Of a DNA stretch of 64,000 nucleotides, positions 47,093 through 56,708 are shown piece after piece. The notes under the pieces are model-generated. The model ran no database searches. It saw only the letters and a list, made by a program, of their open reading frames with translations, and was not told the DNA's origin. Source of the DNA: Sneathiella sp. (GTDB taxonomy: Bacteria > Pseudomonadota > Alphaproteobacteria > Sneathiellales > Sneathiellaceae); assembly GCA_002706985.1 (NCBI GenBank), contig PAKP01000037.1:1-64000 (forward strand), read 5' to 3'. Position 1 is the first letter of the stretch. Every line of letters begins with the position of its first letter. Position numbers and translations under genes: made by a program.

Positions 47093-47118
47093 ATGGGGAA
47101 GGCCATGGCCCTCCCCAT
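47093..47118 (+). terminator. Terminator downstream of rnhA
   Basis: ATGGGGAAGG pairs with CCCTCCCCAT (one mismatch) around a CCATGG loop, followed by TAAATTAAAAAC. It lies between convergent rnhA and the peroxiredoxin gene, and may serve both. Confidence 0.65.
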
Positions 47119-47129
47119 TAAATTAAAAA

Positions 47130-47609
47130 CTAGAGCTGACCGAGAAGAGTTTCTGCATCGGATACTTCAAAACCGCCGGTTTCTTCCAGGTTGAGCTGCG
47201 ATACCACGCCATCATCGACAACCATGGAATAGCGGCGGGAACGGACACCCAGTCCGGCACCGGACGCATCGAATTCAACGCCCATTGCTTTGGTAAAGGC
47301 AGCATCCGGATCCGCTACCATCTTGATGCTTCCTGCGTTGTGATCCTTCCCCCATGCGGCCATGACAAATGGGTCATTTACAGACAAACAGACAATATCG
47401 CTGACACCCTTGGAATTCAAATTTGCCGTATTATCAACGAAACCCGGCAAATGCTTGGCGGAACATGTCGGCGTATAGGCCCCGGGCACAGCAAACAACG
47501 CAACTTTCTTGCCGCCGAACAAATCCGCTGTTGAAACCTTGGACGGCCCTTTGTCCGTCATCATCATCAAATCGACATCTGGAAGTTTGTCACCAACTTT
47601 TATCGTCAT
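47130..47609 (-). CDS. Peroxiredoxin (Prx5/AhpC-TSA type)
   Basis: A 159-residue thiol peroxidase. The peroxidatic Cys is residue 49, in FAVPGAYTPTCSAKHLPGF. No resolving Cys is evident, so it is probably resolved by glutathione or glutaredoxin. Prx5 proteins are usually cytosolic; no signal peptide is seen. The gene is convergent with rnhA, which is common in Alphaproteobacteria. Confidence 0.92.
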   Translation of the reverse strand: MTIKVGDKLPDVDLMMMTDKGPSKVSTADLFGGKKVALFAVPGAYTPTCSAKHLPGFVDNTANLNSKGVSDIVCLSVNDPFVMAAWGKDHNAGSIKMVADPDAAFTKAMGVEFDASGAGLGVRSRRYSMVVDDGVVSQLNLEETGGFEVSDAETLLGQL

Positions 47610-47708
47610 TTTAATATCCTGTTGTATGTAGTTGCGTAGTGGCTTTCGGTAAAACTAACATAGTCATGTCTGCCGAAATTAAAAGTTTTCTAAGTTATGG
47701 CACCGATT

Positions 47709-48554
47709 TTATTCTATGCGCAACGGCCCTTGCGCGACCTTGCCCTCATCACTTACGGTAACCATAATTTGCTGACCGGCCAGAACATCTGTCTTCGCCG
47801 GAAGATTCGCTTTCAAAGTAAAATCTGCCGTCTTCCGATCCTGCGATACCTCCTTCGACATCAACTCGAAATAAGCTCCCTCGATCCCCTCTATAATAAT
47901 TTGCGGAGAATCGAAGGGTATACTGGCGTATGCGGTCACCCTGAAATCTTCACCGTTCAGCGCTATAGCGCTCGCCCTGTTGATCGCAACGCCTGACGTC
48001 CCGATAACAGCCGGAACATGCTTTGCATATTGATCGATGATGGCAGCCTCCTTAGAGATCTTGGCTGTATCCGCACCTAGAGCAAGCGTGAAGGCATGAT
48101 CATAGGGAATACAGATATTTTCACATATACCCAGTTGAAGCCGCAGCTTTAGGTCAAGCGGTTCGCCTGCCTCTTTCAGCGTGACATCTATTGGAAAAAT
48201 CACCTCATCATGATAACCCCAGCTCGTCAGGCCATAGGTTTCAAATTTCTCGGGTAAAGGCCAGGAAATCGACACGTCTTTTAGATTTTCCGAACCGGAC
48301 CAATCGAAATATGGCGGTATTCCTGCATCCCCTGGTGTTCGCCAGTAGGTTTTCCAACCCGGGGCCAATTTAATTTGAAGACCGATGCGTACAGAATCGC
48401 GGCCAGCTACTCCATCACGCTCGGATATCAGCCGTAAACTGGATTGGTCTGTCCTGACCCAATCGGAACTAGAGGCCGTACTCACATTCGCAGCGAAGAA
48501 GGTACCCAAGCACATCAGCATTGTATTCAGTAAAGCTGTTATGTTTATTTTCAT
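47709..48554 (-). CDS. Stand-alone DsbD N-terminal (DsbD-alpha-like) domain protein
   Basis: A 281-residue exported protein with a signal peptide (hydrophobic residues 4-24). It is homologous to the N-terminal periplasmic domain of DsbD: 'LAPGWKTYWRTPGDAGIPPYFDWSGS' region, then 'PLDLKLRLQLGICENICIPYDHAF', in which CENIC gives the two redox cysteines. The membrane core and thioredoxin domains of DsbD are absent, so electrons must come from a separate DsbD/CcdA-like protein. Members of this type are found in Alphaproteobacteria. Confidence 0.82.
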   Translation of the reverse strand: MKINITALLNTMLMCLGTFFAANVSTASSSDWVRTDQSSLRLISERDGVAGRDSVRIGLQIKLAPGWKTYWRTPGDAGIPPYFDWSGSENLKDVSISWPLPEKFETYGLTSWGYHDEVIFPIDVTLKEAGEPLDLKLRLQLGICENICIPYDHAFTLALGADTAKISKEAAIIDQYAKHVPAVIGTSGVAINRASAIALNGEDFRVTAYASIPFDSPQIIIEGIEGAYFELMSKEVSQDRKTADFTLKANLPAKTDVLAGQQIMVTVSDEGKVAQGPLRIE

Positions 48555-48688
48555 CCCGCCGGAACCTTTTATCCATCAACAGGTTTGAACAGTTATATAA
48601 AACATTATTTAAGGGTTGGTATGTCACAATCGCGTCATGAAAAGTTTTTGGCGCTGGGAATTTTTGTCAGAAGACACATATTTATACT

Positions 48689-49264
48689 ATGACAGTAAGC
48701 ACAATTGATGCCGGTTATCTGGATGGCAAACTCTTGGTCGCTATGCCCAGTATGGGGGATCCGCGGTTTAAAAAAGCCGTAATTCTTCTCTGTGCCCATT
48801 CTGAATCAGGTGCAATGGGAATTCTTCTTAACCGTTCCCTGGATGCCCTGAGCTTCGATGATCTGCTTGAACAACTGGAAATACCGAAAACGGACAGCGC
48901 CAGCCAGATTAATATTCATTTTGGCGGCCCGGTGGATACTGAAAGGGGCTTCGTTGTCCATTCTACAGATCTTCTGTATGAAACCACCTTGGTCATCAGC
49001 GATGACATGGCGCTGACCGCGACTGTCGACATGCTGAAAACCATTGCACAGGGGAGCGGCCCTGAAAGCAGGTTTCTGGCGCTTGGATACTCCGGTTGGG
49101 GTCCCGGTCAGTTGGAGCAGGAAATTCAGGAAAACGGCTGGCTTGTTGTCGATCCGGATACAGAAATCGTCTTTGGATCAGCGCTTGATACCAAGTGGGA
49201 AGTCGCCATTAACAAGCTAGGCGTTGATCCCTCCCTTCTCTTCGGTGATATCGGCCACGCTTGA
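48689..49264 (+). CDS. YqgE/AlgH-family protein
   Basis: A 191-residue protein of the UPF0301 family. 'LDGKLLVAMPSMGDPRFKKA', 'GAMGILLNRSLDAL' and 'GGPVDTERGFVVHS' are the family's conserved segments, as is 'LGYSGWGPGQLEQEI'. The family is widely conserved in Proteobacteria and once linked to alginate regulation in Pseudomonas; the biochemical role is unknown. It converges on the GNAT gene. Confidence 0.92.
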   Translation: MTVSTIDAGYLDGKLLVAMPSMGDPRFKKAVILLCAHSESGAMGILLNRSLDALSFDDLLEQLEIPKTDSASQINIHFGGPVDTERGFVVHSTDLLYETTLVISDDMALTATVDMLKTIAQGSGPESRFLALGYSGWGPGQLEQEIQENGWLVVDPDTEIVFGSALDTKWEVAINKLGVDPSLLFGDIGHA

Positions 49265-49273
49265 CGTGATATT

Positions 49274-49858
49274 TCAGGGCGCGATTCTGTCGGTCCGCAG
49301 TAACGCATACAAAGAGTGATCATGCCAGACACCATTGATGCAGAGATATTCTCTCGCCAACCCCTCTTTTGAAAACCCGACTTTCTCAAGCAGGCGGGAA
49401 CTCGGAATGTTCGATGGTAGACAGGCGGCTTCAATCCGTCGCAGGCCGAATTCGCTGAACAGCACTGGAATCAGACCGCAGAGCGCCTCAAACATATAGC
49501 CTTTACGGGCATAGCGTTTCCCTGTCCAGTAACCGAGCGTTCCGGTCTGGGCAACGCCGCGGCGTATGTTACCCAGCGTGATGCCGCCGATAATATCTTC
49601 GCTCTCACGATCAATGAGAAAAAACGCCTGCCCCATATCATCTTTGACGTCCCTGGCATAACGCCGCAGCCGTGCCCGAAAGCTCGCTTTGGTAAGAGAG
49701 TCCATCGTCCAGACGGGTTCCCATGGGACAAGGAAGTCACGGCTCTCAGCGCGCACATCCGACCATTTTTCCCAATCGGAAATCCGTGGAGGACGCAAGA
49801 TAAGCCGCTCTGTGATGACTTTTGGACCGCTTCCCATCAATGACAGTTTATCCAACAT
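49274..49858 (-). CDS. GNAT-family N-acetyltransferase (RimJ-like)
   Basis: A 194-residue acyltransferase related to RimJ/RimL. 'TERLILRPPRISDWEKWSDV' is the typical start, 'IIGGITLGNIRRGVAQTGTL' is the central strand, and the acetyl-CoA loop is 'GYWTGKRYARKGYMFEAL' (Gly-x-x-x-R-x-x-G). The C-terminal 'SSRLLEKVGFSKEGLAREYL' completes the fold. Protein N-terminal acetylation is likely, but the target is unknown. It lies close behind the M16 peptidase gene. Confidence 0.9.
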   Translation of the reverse strand: MLDKLSLMGSGPKVITERLILRPPRISDWEKWSDVRAESRDFLVPWEPVWTMDSLTKASFRARLRRYARDVKDDMGQAFFLIDRESEDIIGGITLGNIRRGVAQTGTLGYWTGKRYARKGYMFEALCGLIPVLFSEFGLRRIEAACLPSNIPSSRLLEKVGFSKEGLAREYLCINGVWHDHSLYALLRTDRIAP

Positions 49859-49881
49859 CACCGCGGCCTCCTTATCACATC

Positions 49882-51141
49882 CTAGCTAAATCTTGCCGCG
49901 ATCCTGTCAAACGGATCAAGCTTTTTCAGTGGGCCAAGCGCCGCGAGGCTGGGCGTAACCCCAAAAAACAGCCGCCCCGCGAGATTTTTCGCATCCTCAA
50001 CCGTTACAGCATCAACTTTTTCAATGATTTCCGCGGCAGGCAGGACACGCCCATAAATGAGAACCTGCCGTGCGTGCACTTCAGAGCGCGACGCCGGGCC
50101 TTCCATCCCCATCAGAAGAGACGCCTTCAACTGCGCCTTTGCCCGTTCCACTTCCGCCACCTCAATGTCTTCGCTGGCACGAAACAGCTCATCACTCAGT
50201 ACATGGCTCAACTCGCCAATGTGATCCTCCCCCGTACCCGCATAAACGGAAAAGGTCCCCGTATCGGCAAATGACGAGGAAAAGCTGAAAACCGAATAGC
50301 ACAGGCCGCGGCGCTCCCGAATCTCCTGAAACAGGCGCGACGACATACCTCCGCCCAGCAGGCCGGACAAAATCTGTGCTGTATAGAAATCATCGTCCGA
50401 ATAGGAAAGCCCTGGAACCGACAGGGCGTAATGAACTTGCTCCAGATCCCGCTCTTCCCGATACTCGCCGCCCTGATAGACAGCCGGCTCCATCTGGGTT
50501 TCACCTTCCGTCGCCAACTCATCAAAGGCCCTCTCCGCCAGCTGCACCAGAGCATCATGATCGACCGCCCCGGACGCGCTTAAAACCATTTTCGGTGCCA
50601 AATAATGGCTCTTCATGTAATCGGCGATCATGGGACGATCAAATCCACGCACCTGTGCGACAGTCCCCAGAATGGAGCGGCCTATTGGCTGATTAGGATA
50701 GGACGTTTCCTGCAAATGATCGAAAATAACATCATCGGGGGTATCGTGCGTCTGCCCGATTTCCTGAACGATCACTTCTTTTTCTCGCGCAATCTCGGTT
50801 TGATCAAAGCTGGAGTGCTGCAGAATATCACCGAGAATGTCCACGGCGAGCGGCACATCATCCTTCAATACTCTTGCAAAATACGCAGTCTGATCACGGC
50901 TGGTATAGGCGTTGAGATGACCGCCAACAGATTCGATCACCTCCGCAATTTGAAGGGCCGACCGTTTTGACGTTCCTTTAAACGCCATATGCTCAAGCAC
51001 ATGGGAGATACCATTTTCCGCCGCCGTTTCATGGCGCGCGCCGGTATCGACCCACACACCAACTGCCGATGTCTCAAGACCCGGCATCGGGTCCGTGATG
51101 ACCCGCAATCCGTTCTTCAGCGTTGTGACTCTCGTGTCCAT
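49882..51141 (-). CDS. M16-family zinc metallopeptidase (mitochondrial processing peptidase-like)
   Basis: A pitrilysin-family protease of about 419 residues. The inverted zinc motif HxxEH is HVLEHMAFKGTS (His47, Glu50, His51 counted from the 51141 start). The third ligand Glu lies in the 'EKEVIVQEIGQTHDTPDD' region. It resembles the alphaproteobacterial relatives of the beta subunit of the mitochondrial processing peptidase. The gene lies next to thrC, with a 16-bp gap, in an order repeated across the class. The adjacent TTG at 51144 is an alternative start. Confidence 0.92.
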   Translation of the reverse strand: MDTRVTTLKNGLRVITDPMPGLETSAVGVWVDTGARHETAAENGISHVLEHMAFKGTSKRSALQIAEVIESVGGHLNAYTSRDQTAYFARVLKDDVPLAVDILGDILQHSSFDQTEIAREKEVIVQEIGQTHDTPDDVIFDHLQETSYPNQPIGRSILGTVAQVRGFDRPMIADYMKSHYLAPKMVLSASGAVDHDALVQLAERAFDELATEGETQMEPAVYQGGEYREERDLEQVHYALSVPGLSYSDDDFYTAQILSGLLGGGMSSRLFQEIRERRGLCYSVFSFSSSFADTGTFSVYAGTGEDHIGELSHVLSDELFRASEDIEVAEVERAKAQLKASLLMGMEGPASRSEVHARQVLIYGRVLPAAEIIEKVDAVTVEDAKNLAGRLFFGVTPSLAALGPLKKLDPFDRIAARFS

Positions 51142-51157
51142 CAATGTTCTTTCGTCC

Positions 51158-52564
51158 TCAAGCCTCGCTCAGTATGCGGGCATGATCTTTAATAAATGAT
51201 TTTACCGTTTCCACGTCGTTTGGCAAACTCACAAGCCTCTCTTCCCGTTCAAACAGATCCGCCATATGTTTGGGGAGAGCAGGTCGTTCGCCTGTTGCTT
51301 TTTCCACCGCATCAGGAAATTTAGCAGGATGTGCTGTGGATAGGGTAACCAGCGGCGTTTTCCCGTTTTTACGGCATTTTTTTCCGACAAAAAGACCAAC
51401 CGCTGTGTGCGGGTCAACCAGTTTCGCGCTATGCGCCAGGGTTCCGCGAATGGTCACAGAAGTGTCTTCTTCATCACATCGTCCGGCCGCGAAAATGCTC
51501 TCGTTCAGTCGGGACATATTGACCGAAAAACCTCCGTCCTGGTCCAGCTTCTCCATCAGCTCAGCAACCTCGTCCCCATCCCGCCCATAGAGATCGGCAA
51601 GGAAACGCTCAAAATTACTCGAGACCTGAATGTCCATACTAGGGCTGATGGTCGGATCAACCCCTGATTTCCGATATTCGCCGCTGTTGAAAAACCGCGA
51701 GAGGATATCGTTGCGATTGGTCGCCACGATGAGCTGTTCGATCGGCAATCCCATCTTGCTTGCCGCATATCCGGCATAAACATCACCGAAATTCCCGCTC
51801 GGAACGGAAAAGGAGATCGGGCGTTCTGGAGCGCCAAGGCTGACGCCCACAGTGAAATAATAAACAATCTGCGCCATCACACGCGCCCAGTTTATTGAGT
51901 TGACCGCCGAAACCGCAAGAGTATCGCGGAAGTCATGGTCATTAAACATCGCCTTGACCATGGCCTGACAATCGTCAAAATCGCCTTCAACCGCGATATT
52001 ATGAACATTTGCATCGGTCACCGTGGTCATTTGACGTCGCTGCACCTCTGATACCCTGCCATTCGGATGCAGGATAAAGATATCAACGGCCTCACGACCG
52101 CGGCAAGCCTCGATCGCGGCGGAACCTGTATCACCGGATGTTGCCCCGACAATCGTTACCCGTTTACCCACGCGCGCAAGCAGGTGATCATAGAGCAATC
52201 CGAGGAGCTGCAGAGCCACGTCCTTGAATGCCAGAGTTGGGCCATGATACAGCTCCATCAGGAATTCATTACTGCCGATCTGACTAACCGGTACGACCGC
52301 ATCATGGGAAAAGCTGGAATAGGCTTTTTTTGTCATGGCCCGGAAGTCTTCCGGGGCAACGCTGTCTCCCAGAAATGGCTGCAACAGGAAAGCCGCAGCC
52401 TCCGCATAGGACATGCCGGCGAGGCTCCTGATATCATCTCGGGAAAACTGCGGCCAGCTCTCCGGCAGATAGAGGCCGCCGTCCCGCGCGAGGCCGGTCA
52501 GGACTACTTCTTCAAAATTCAAAACAGGCGCTTTTCCACGCGTGCTGATATAGCGCAACCTCAT
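51158..52564 (-). CDS. thrC: Threonine synthase
   Basis: A PLP enzyme, 468 residues, making threonine from phosphohomoserine. The PLP Lys is in 'YHGPTLAFKDVALQLLGLLY'. 'TIVGATSGDTGSAAIEACRG' is the phosphate-binding motif. The N-terminal 'MRLRYISTRGKAPVLNFEEV' marks the class. The gene lies in the line ctaE ... SURF1 - M32 - thrC - M16, a conserved alphaproteobacterial order, and works with thrB in this window. Confidence 0.96.
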   Translation of the reverse strand: MRLRYISTRGKAPVLNFEEVVLTGLARDGGLYLPESWPQFSRDDIRSLAGMSYAEAAAFLLQPFLGDSVAPEDFRAMTKKAYSSFSHDAVVPVSQIGSNEFLMELYHGPTLAFKDVALQLLGLLYDHLLARVGKRVTIVGATSGDTGSAAIEACRGREAVDIFILHPNGRVSEVQRRQMTTVTDANVHNIAVEGDFDDCQAMVKAMFNDHDFRDTLAVSAVNSINWARVMAQIVYYFTVGVSLGAPERPISFSVPSGNFGDVYAGYAASKMGLPIEQLIVATNRNDILSRFFNSGEYRKSGVDPTISPSMDIQVSSNFERFLADLYGRDGDEVAELMEKLDQDGGFSVNMSRLNESIFAAGRCDEEDTSVTIRGTLAHSAKLVDPHTAVGLFVGKKCRKNGKTPLVTLSTAHPAKFPDAVEKATGERPALPKHMADLFEREERLVSLPNDVETVKSFIKDHARILSEA

Positions 52565-52638
52565 TCTCCCATATATGGATCAAATGGCGGGAGAGAGTAA
52601 CCATATGCGTTGCTTTCGCGCAAGTCCGGATGTCTCCC

Positions 52639-54141
52639 CTACGGTAAGTAACGTTCCTTAAGGTGGGCCTTGAAGGCGTCCACGGTCAGGGCAACCCCCG
52701 TCGCCGATTGCAAAATGCTGTCCGTAGATTGAGAACTGCCAAGTTCATGGATATTCCGCCGCAGCCAGCCGAGTAACTCGTTAAAACTTCCGGCTCTGAT
52801 CTTCGATGAGAAATCGGGAATATCCGACTTTGCTGCCCGATAAATCTGCGCAGCTGCCATGGCGCCCAATGTATAGGTCGGAAAATAGCCAAGTGCTCCA
52901 CTCGGCCAATGGATATCCTGAAGACAGCCAACCCGGTCATTTGGCGGCGTTATACCCAGCATTTTCCGCATGCCACTGCTCCAGGCCGCCGGTAAATCCG
53001 CCACCTCCAAATCACCCGATAAAAGTGCTTTCTCGAGTGAATAGCGCAAGATGACATGTAACGGATAAGTCACCTCATCCGCATCCACCCGGATAAATCC
53101 CGGCTCGACTGCCAGATATAGCCGCTCCAGATTTTCCTGCTCCCAGGCGGCACCGCTGCCATTAAACGCTGCCTTGATCCGTGGCAAGGCAAACGCGAGG
53201 AAATCAGGACCCCGGGAAAGCTGCATTTCAATCAGAAGAGACTGGCTTTCATGCAATGCCATTCCGCGCGCCGTGCCGACTGGCTGGGATCGCCATTTTT
53301 CAGGCAGTCCCTGCTCATACAGCGCATGCCCGGTTTCATGGAGTGTCCCCATCAGGCTTTGAGTGAAATCATCTTCCTCGTAACGGGTTGTCAGCCGAAC
53401 ATCATCCGGGATACCGCCGGTGAACGGATGGTGACTAATATCAAGCCGGCCATGATTAAAATCAAAACCGAGCGCCGTCATAAGTTCCTGCCCGAGCTGC
53501 TTCTGAATACTCTCGGCAAACGGGCCTTCCGGTTTGATGACAGCGGGCGCACTTTTCTGCCGCTCCAGTACAGCCCCCAGGAAATCGGGCAAAAAACCCT
53601 CCAGATCCGCGAACAATGGATCGATCACGGAAGCAGAACATCCGGGCTCATACTCGTCCAGAAGGGCATCATAGGGCGAAAGAGAAAAAGCAGCTGATTT
53701 TGCCTCCGCGATGTGTTGCGTGAGGCGGACCACTTCTGTCAACGAGGGGACAAGGCTGGCAAAGTCATTGTTCCGCCGCGCATCACGCCAAAGCATCTCA
53801 CAGTGCGATGTTGCGTGGGAATGTGCCTCAACAAGGTCCGGATCGACCGCCGTCGCATGCCGCCAGCGGTTCCGCATTTCCGTCAAATTAGCGTTCTGCC
53901 AGACATCGAGCGAATGGCTCCCTGCTTCTGCCTCGTCAAGCAGTTCTCCGATATTTTTCTGAACGAGTATGTCGTGGGATATCAGGCTTAAAGCCGCCAG
54001 CTGTTCTGCGCGGGCCTTACTCCCGCCCGCAGGCATTATCGTCGCGCTGTCCCAATGCAGCATTGCCGTCGCACCGGAGATGGCGGAGAGGCGCGCAAAG
54101 GTTTTTTCCAAACGGGAGTAGGCGGTTGACGTCTCAGGCAT
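52639..54141 (-). CDS. M32-family (Taq) metallocarboxypeptidase
   Basis: A carboxypeptidase of about 500 residues. The zinc motif HEXXH is 'LMGTLHETGHALYEQGLPE', and 'GMALHESQSLLIEMQLSR' carries the next ligand Glu region. I take the ATG at 54141 (MPETSTAYSRLEKTFARLS), which overlaps the SURF1 stop by 8 bases; an upstream start at 54195 adds 18 residues with no family counterpart. M32 peptidases are cytosolic and act on peptide C-termini. Confidence 0.93.
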   Translation of the reverse strand: MPETSTAYSRLEKTFARLSAISGATAMLHWDSATIMPAGGSKARAEQLAALSLISHDILVQKNIGELLDEAEAGSHSLDVWQNANLTEMRNRWRHATAVDPDLVEAHSHATSHCEMLWRDARRNNDFASLVPSLTEVVRLTQHIAEAKSAAFSLSPYDALLDEYEPGCSASVIDPLFADLEGFLPDFLGAVLERQKSAPAVIKPEGPFAESIQKQLGQELMTALGFDFNHGRLDISHHPFTGGIPDDVRLTTRYEEDDFTQSLMGTLHETGHALYEQGLPEKWRSQPVGTARGMALHESQSLLIEMQLSRGPDFLAFALPRIKAAFNGSGAAWEQENLERLYLAVEPGFIRVDADEVTYPLHVILRYSLEKALLSGDLEVADLPAAWSSGMRKMLGITPPNDRVGCLQDIHWPSGALGYFPTYTLGAMAAAQIYRAAKSDIPDFSSKIRAGSFNELLGWLRRNIHELGSSQSTDSILQSATGVALTVDAFKAHLKERYLP

Positions 54142-54859
54142 CAGGGTTTTGCTTGGCCTGACCCCGTTTGAGGCCATACACAACATAAATAACAATCATC
54201 GCCACGGCCAGCCCGAGCCAGGTAAACGCATATTGGATATGATTATTCGGAAGAGAAATGCGGGTTTGCCCTCCAATCGGTAATCCGCCGGGAACCTCAT
54301 TTGCATCCAGTTCGACAAATACCGGGGCAGTTTCTATCCCGAGATGGTCTGCCATGGCGGATAGCTCACCATAGAGCCAGACATTGTCCTCCGCATTGCT
54401 CTCGGGAAGAAATGACCATGATTTCTCCCATGGCTTTCGGGCAATGCCTGTGACCGTTATCTCTCCCTCAATCAATCCCTTGGCACGAGTTTCCGGAGCT
54501 TTCTTTGATTCCGGCACCCAGCCCCGATTTACGAGGACGATATCCCCTTCAGCGCTCCGTTTGAATGGCGTGATGATATGGAACCCGGCACGACCGGCTT
54601 CCGCATGCGCAAACAGATGAATTTCATGACTATGATCAAATTCCCCGGTCAGGCTGACCCTGCGGTAGTGCCATAGTTCAGGATCAATATCGCCAGGGGG
54701 CAGAGTTTCCGGCGCGGCCGAGAGCTGAGTTTCGATCGTATCAAGGAGATCGATTTTCCAGCTGTAACGGTTGATCTGCCACACTGTCAGCGCGAGCAGG
54801 ATCAGCACACAGGGAATTGTGATTAATGTCGGTAAAAGTCCGGGTGAAAAATTTTTCAT
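54134..54859 (-). CDS. SURF1-family cytochrome oxidase assembly protein
   Basis: A 241-residue membrane protein with an N-terminal helix ('LLPTLITIPCVLILLALTVW') and a C-terminal helix ('YAFTWLGLAVAMIVIYVVYG') flanking a periplasmic domain ('RRVSLTGEFDHSHEIHLFA', 'GFHIITPFKRSAEGDIVLVN'). SURF1 helps insert heme a into CtaD. The gene lies in the oxidase operon downstream of the DUF983 gene, overlapping the M32 peptidase gene by 8 bases. Confidence 0.93.
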   Translation of the reverse strand: MKNFSPGLLPTLITIPCVLILLALTVWQINRYSWKIDLLDTIETQLSAAPETLPPGDIDPELWHYRRVSLTGEFDHSHEIHLFAHAEAGRAGFHIITPFKRSAEGDIVLVNRGWVPESKKAPETRAKGLIEGEITVTGIARKPWEKSWSFLPESNAEDNVWLYGELSAMADHLGIETAPVFVELDANEVPGGLPIGGQTRISLPNNHIQYAFTWLGLAVAMIVIYVVYGLKRGQAKQNPDA

Positions 54860-54862
54860 GAA

Positions 54863-55237
54863 TTAATAACGCTCAATCTCGGAGCTGGCCTTATGCTTGA
54901 ATTGCAAAGCAATCAAATACGCCTTGAAGGGCCTTAAAAGCCCAAGACTTAATATCAGAATCATCGGTAGCCAGATTGTCAACTGCACCCAATAAGGCGG
55001 ATGGTAAATCAGCTCTGTGGCGACCGCGAGGCCAGCAACGATAAATCCAACTATAAAGATAATAAAAACCGCCGGTCCGTCACCGCTGTTTACGGCACTG
55101 AAATCCTGCCCGCAGTTATCGCAACTTTCCGCAACATCCAGAAAGCCAGAAAAGAGTTTCCCCTTTCCGCATGCCGGGCATTTGCAGGTAAGCCCGGCGC
55201 GGAAAGGGGAAACTGGCATGCCATAGGAATAGGGCAT
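54863..55237 (-). CDS. DUF983 family zinc-ribbon membrane protein
   Basis: A 124-residue protein with a double CxxC zinc ribbon (CKCPACGKGKLFSGF and ESCDNCGQDF) followed by two membrane helices ('GPAVFIIFIVGFIVAGLAVA' and 'VQLTIWLPMILILSLGLLRP' regions). Members are consistently located between ctaE and SURF1 in Alphaproteobacteria, suggesting an oxidase assembly role not yet shown. It lies 9 bp after ctaE. Confidence 0.9.
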   Translation of the reverse strand: MPYSYGMPVSPFRAGLTCKCPACGKGKLFSGFLDVAESCDNCGQDFSAVNSGDGPAVFIIFIVGFIVAGLAVATELIYHPPYWVQLTIWLPMILILSLGLLRPFKAYLIALQFKHKASSEIERY

Positions 55238-55246
55238 TTAGTCAGA

Positions 55247-56056
55247 TCAGGTCCACTCCGGTCCTGCACCCCACCAGTAAACGGCGAAGAAAAGGAACAG
55301 CCACACGACATCAACGAAATGCCAATACCATGCGGCAGCCTCCAGACCAAAGTGATGGGTCGGCGTAAAATGCCCTTTTGTCGCCCGAATCAGACAGACC
55401 AGCAGGAAGACCGTTCCGATAAAGACATGAGCGCCATGAAACCCGGTCGCCATATAGAAAGTCGACGGATAAATACCGTCCGAGAAACCAAATGCGGCAT
55501 GAGAATATTCATATATCTGAACCGCAGTAAAGCAGGCGCCAAGGATAACGGTCAGCAGCAAACCCTGAACCAGCCCCTTGCGGTCATCATGCTGAAGCGC
55601 GTGATGAGCCCATGTCACAGTTGTTCCGGACAACAATAGGATAACGGTGTTCAACAACGGTATATGCCACGGATTGAAGGTCAGAATGCCTTCCGGTGGC
55701 CATATCCCGCCGCCTACCTCACTCGGAAACAGACCAGCATCAAAATAGGCCCAGAACCAGGCAACAAAAAACATCACTTCCGACGCGATGAACATGATCA
55801 TGCCATATCGAAGGCCAAGCTGCACGACAGGCGTATGATGCCCCTCATGCTCGCCTTCCTTGACAACATCACGCCACCAGACGAATGCCGAATAACAAAG
55901 AGCAATAAACCCGATTACAAAGACCGCATAGCCTTTGTCATGCATCCACATAACAGCACCGATAGCCGTGACAAAGGCCGCAATTGACGAAAGTGCCGGC
56001 CAAGGCGACGGGTCGACCAAATGATAGTCATGTTGTTTGGCGTGAGAATCTGCCAT
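55247..56056 (-). CDS. ctaE: Cytochrome c oxidase subunit III
   Basis: A polytopic protein of about 269 residues with seven helices. '[20 protein letters not shown]' is its standard start and '[21 protein letters not shown]' its conserved end. '[20 protein letters not shown]' contains the conserved Glu of helix III. I choose the ATG at 56056, 7 bases after AGGAG, over an in-frame start at 56077. It stabilises the aa3 oxidase core. Confidence 0.95.
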   Translation of the reverse strand: MADSHAKQHDYHLVDPSPWPALSSIAAFVTAIGAVMWMHDKGYAVFVIGFIALCYSAFVWWRDVVKEGEHEGHHTPVVQLGLRYGMIMFIASEVMFFVAWFWAYFDAGLFPSEVGGGIWPPEGILTFNPWHIPLLNTVILLLSGTTVTWAHHALQHDDRKGLVQGLLLTVILGACFTAVQIYEYSHAAFGFSDGIYPSTFYMATGFHGAHVFIGTVFLLVCLIRATKGHFTPTHHFGLEAAAWYWHFVDVVWLFLFFAVYWWGAGPEWT

Positions 56057-56120
56057 TCCTAAACTCCTGCAAATCACCCGGAATGACTCCGGTCCTGAAA
56101 ATTACAAATTCACTCTTTGG

Positions 56121-56708
56121 TCAATTAACATCAACCGATTTCTTCTCGGCCTTTGCCGAAACTTCCGTCCCGTCATCATCATCGCTGACGAAGAAGGTAT
56201 AGGAAAGCGTTATAACCTTGACTTCCTTTGCGTTCGGATCGTTATCAATCTCGGGATCAACGAAGAATGTAACCGGCATATCAACGCGCTCACCCGGTTT
56301 CAAAACCTGTTCCGTAAAGCAGAAACAATCAATCTTGGTGAAATATTGCCCGACCTTTTGCGGGGTCACATTGAAGGTAGCGGTTCCCTTGATAGTGCGA
56401 TCGGTCGGATTATAGGCTTCATAAAAAGCAAGACCGCTCTCACCAACTTTCATGGTGATTTTATGTTCAACCGGTTTGAAGTCCCACGGCATTTCCCGGC
56501 TGGTATTCGCATCAAACTCAATCGTCATTTCACGGTCAAGGATCACATCCGGTGCAATCTCTGCCTGCTGCGTGGTGCCGCCATAGCCCGTCACACGGCA
56601 GAAAAGATCATATAATGGGACCGATGCATATGACAGACCGACCATCCCGATCACGACGGATACCAGAATAGCCGCAAGACGCACCGATTTATTGCTCTGC
56701 TTCTTCAT
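56121..56708 (-). CDS. ctaG: Cytochrome c oxidase assembly protein CtaG/Cox11
   Basis: The copper chaperone that builds CuB in subunit I. An N-terminal helix ('LAAILVSVVIGMVGLSYASV') is followed by a periplasmic domain. The copper-binding CFCF motif is in 'FTKIDCFCFTEQVLKPGERV'. The start codon overlaps the stop of the small 43-residue gene upstream, as ATGA. Confidence 0.95.
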   Translation of the reverse strand: MKKQSNKSVRLAAILVSVVIGMVGLSYASVPLYDLFCRVTGYGGTTQQAEIAPDVILDREMTIEFDANTSREMPWDFKPVEHKITMKVGESGLAFYEAYNPTDRTIKGTATFNVTPQKVGQYFTKIDCFCFTEQVLKPGERVDMPVTFFVDPEIDNDPNAKEVKVITLSYTFFVSDDDDGTEVSAKAEKKSVDVN

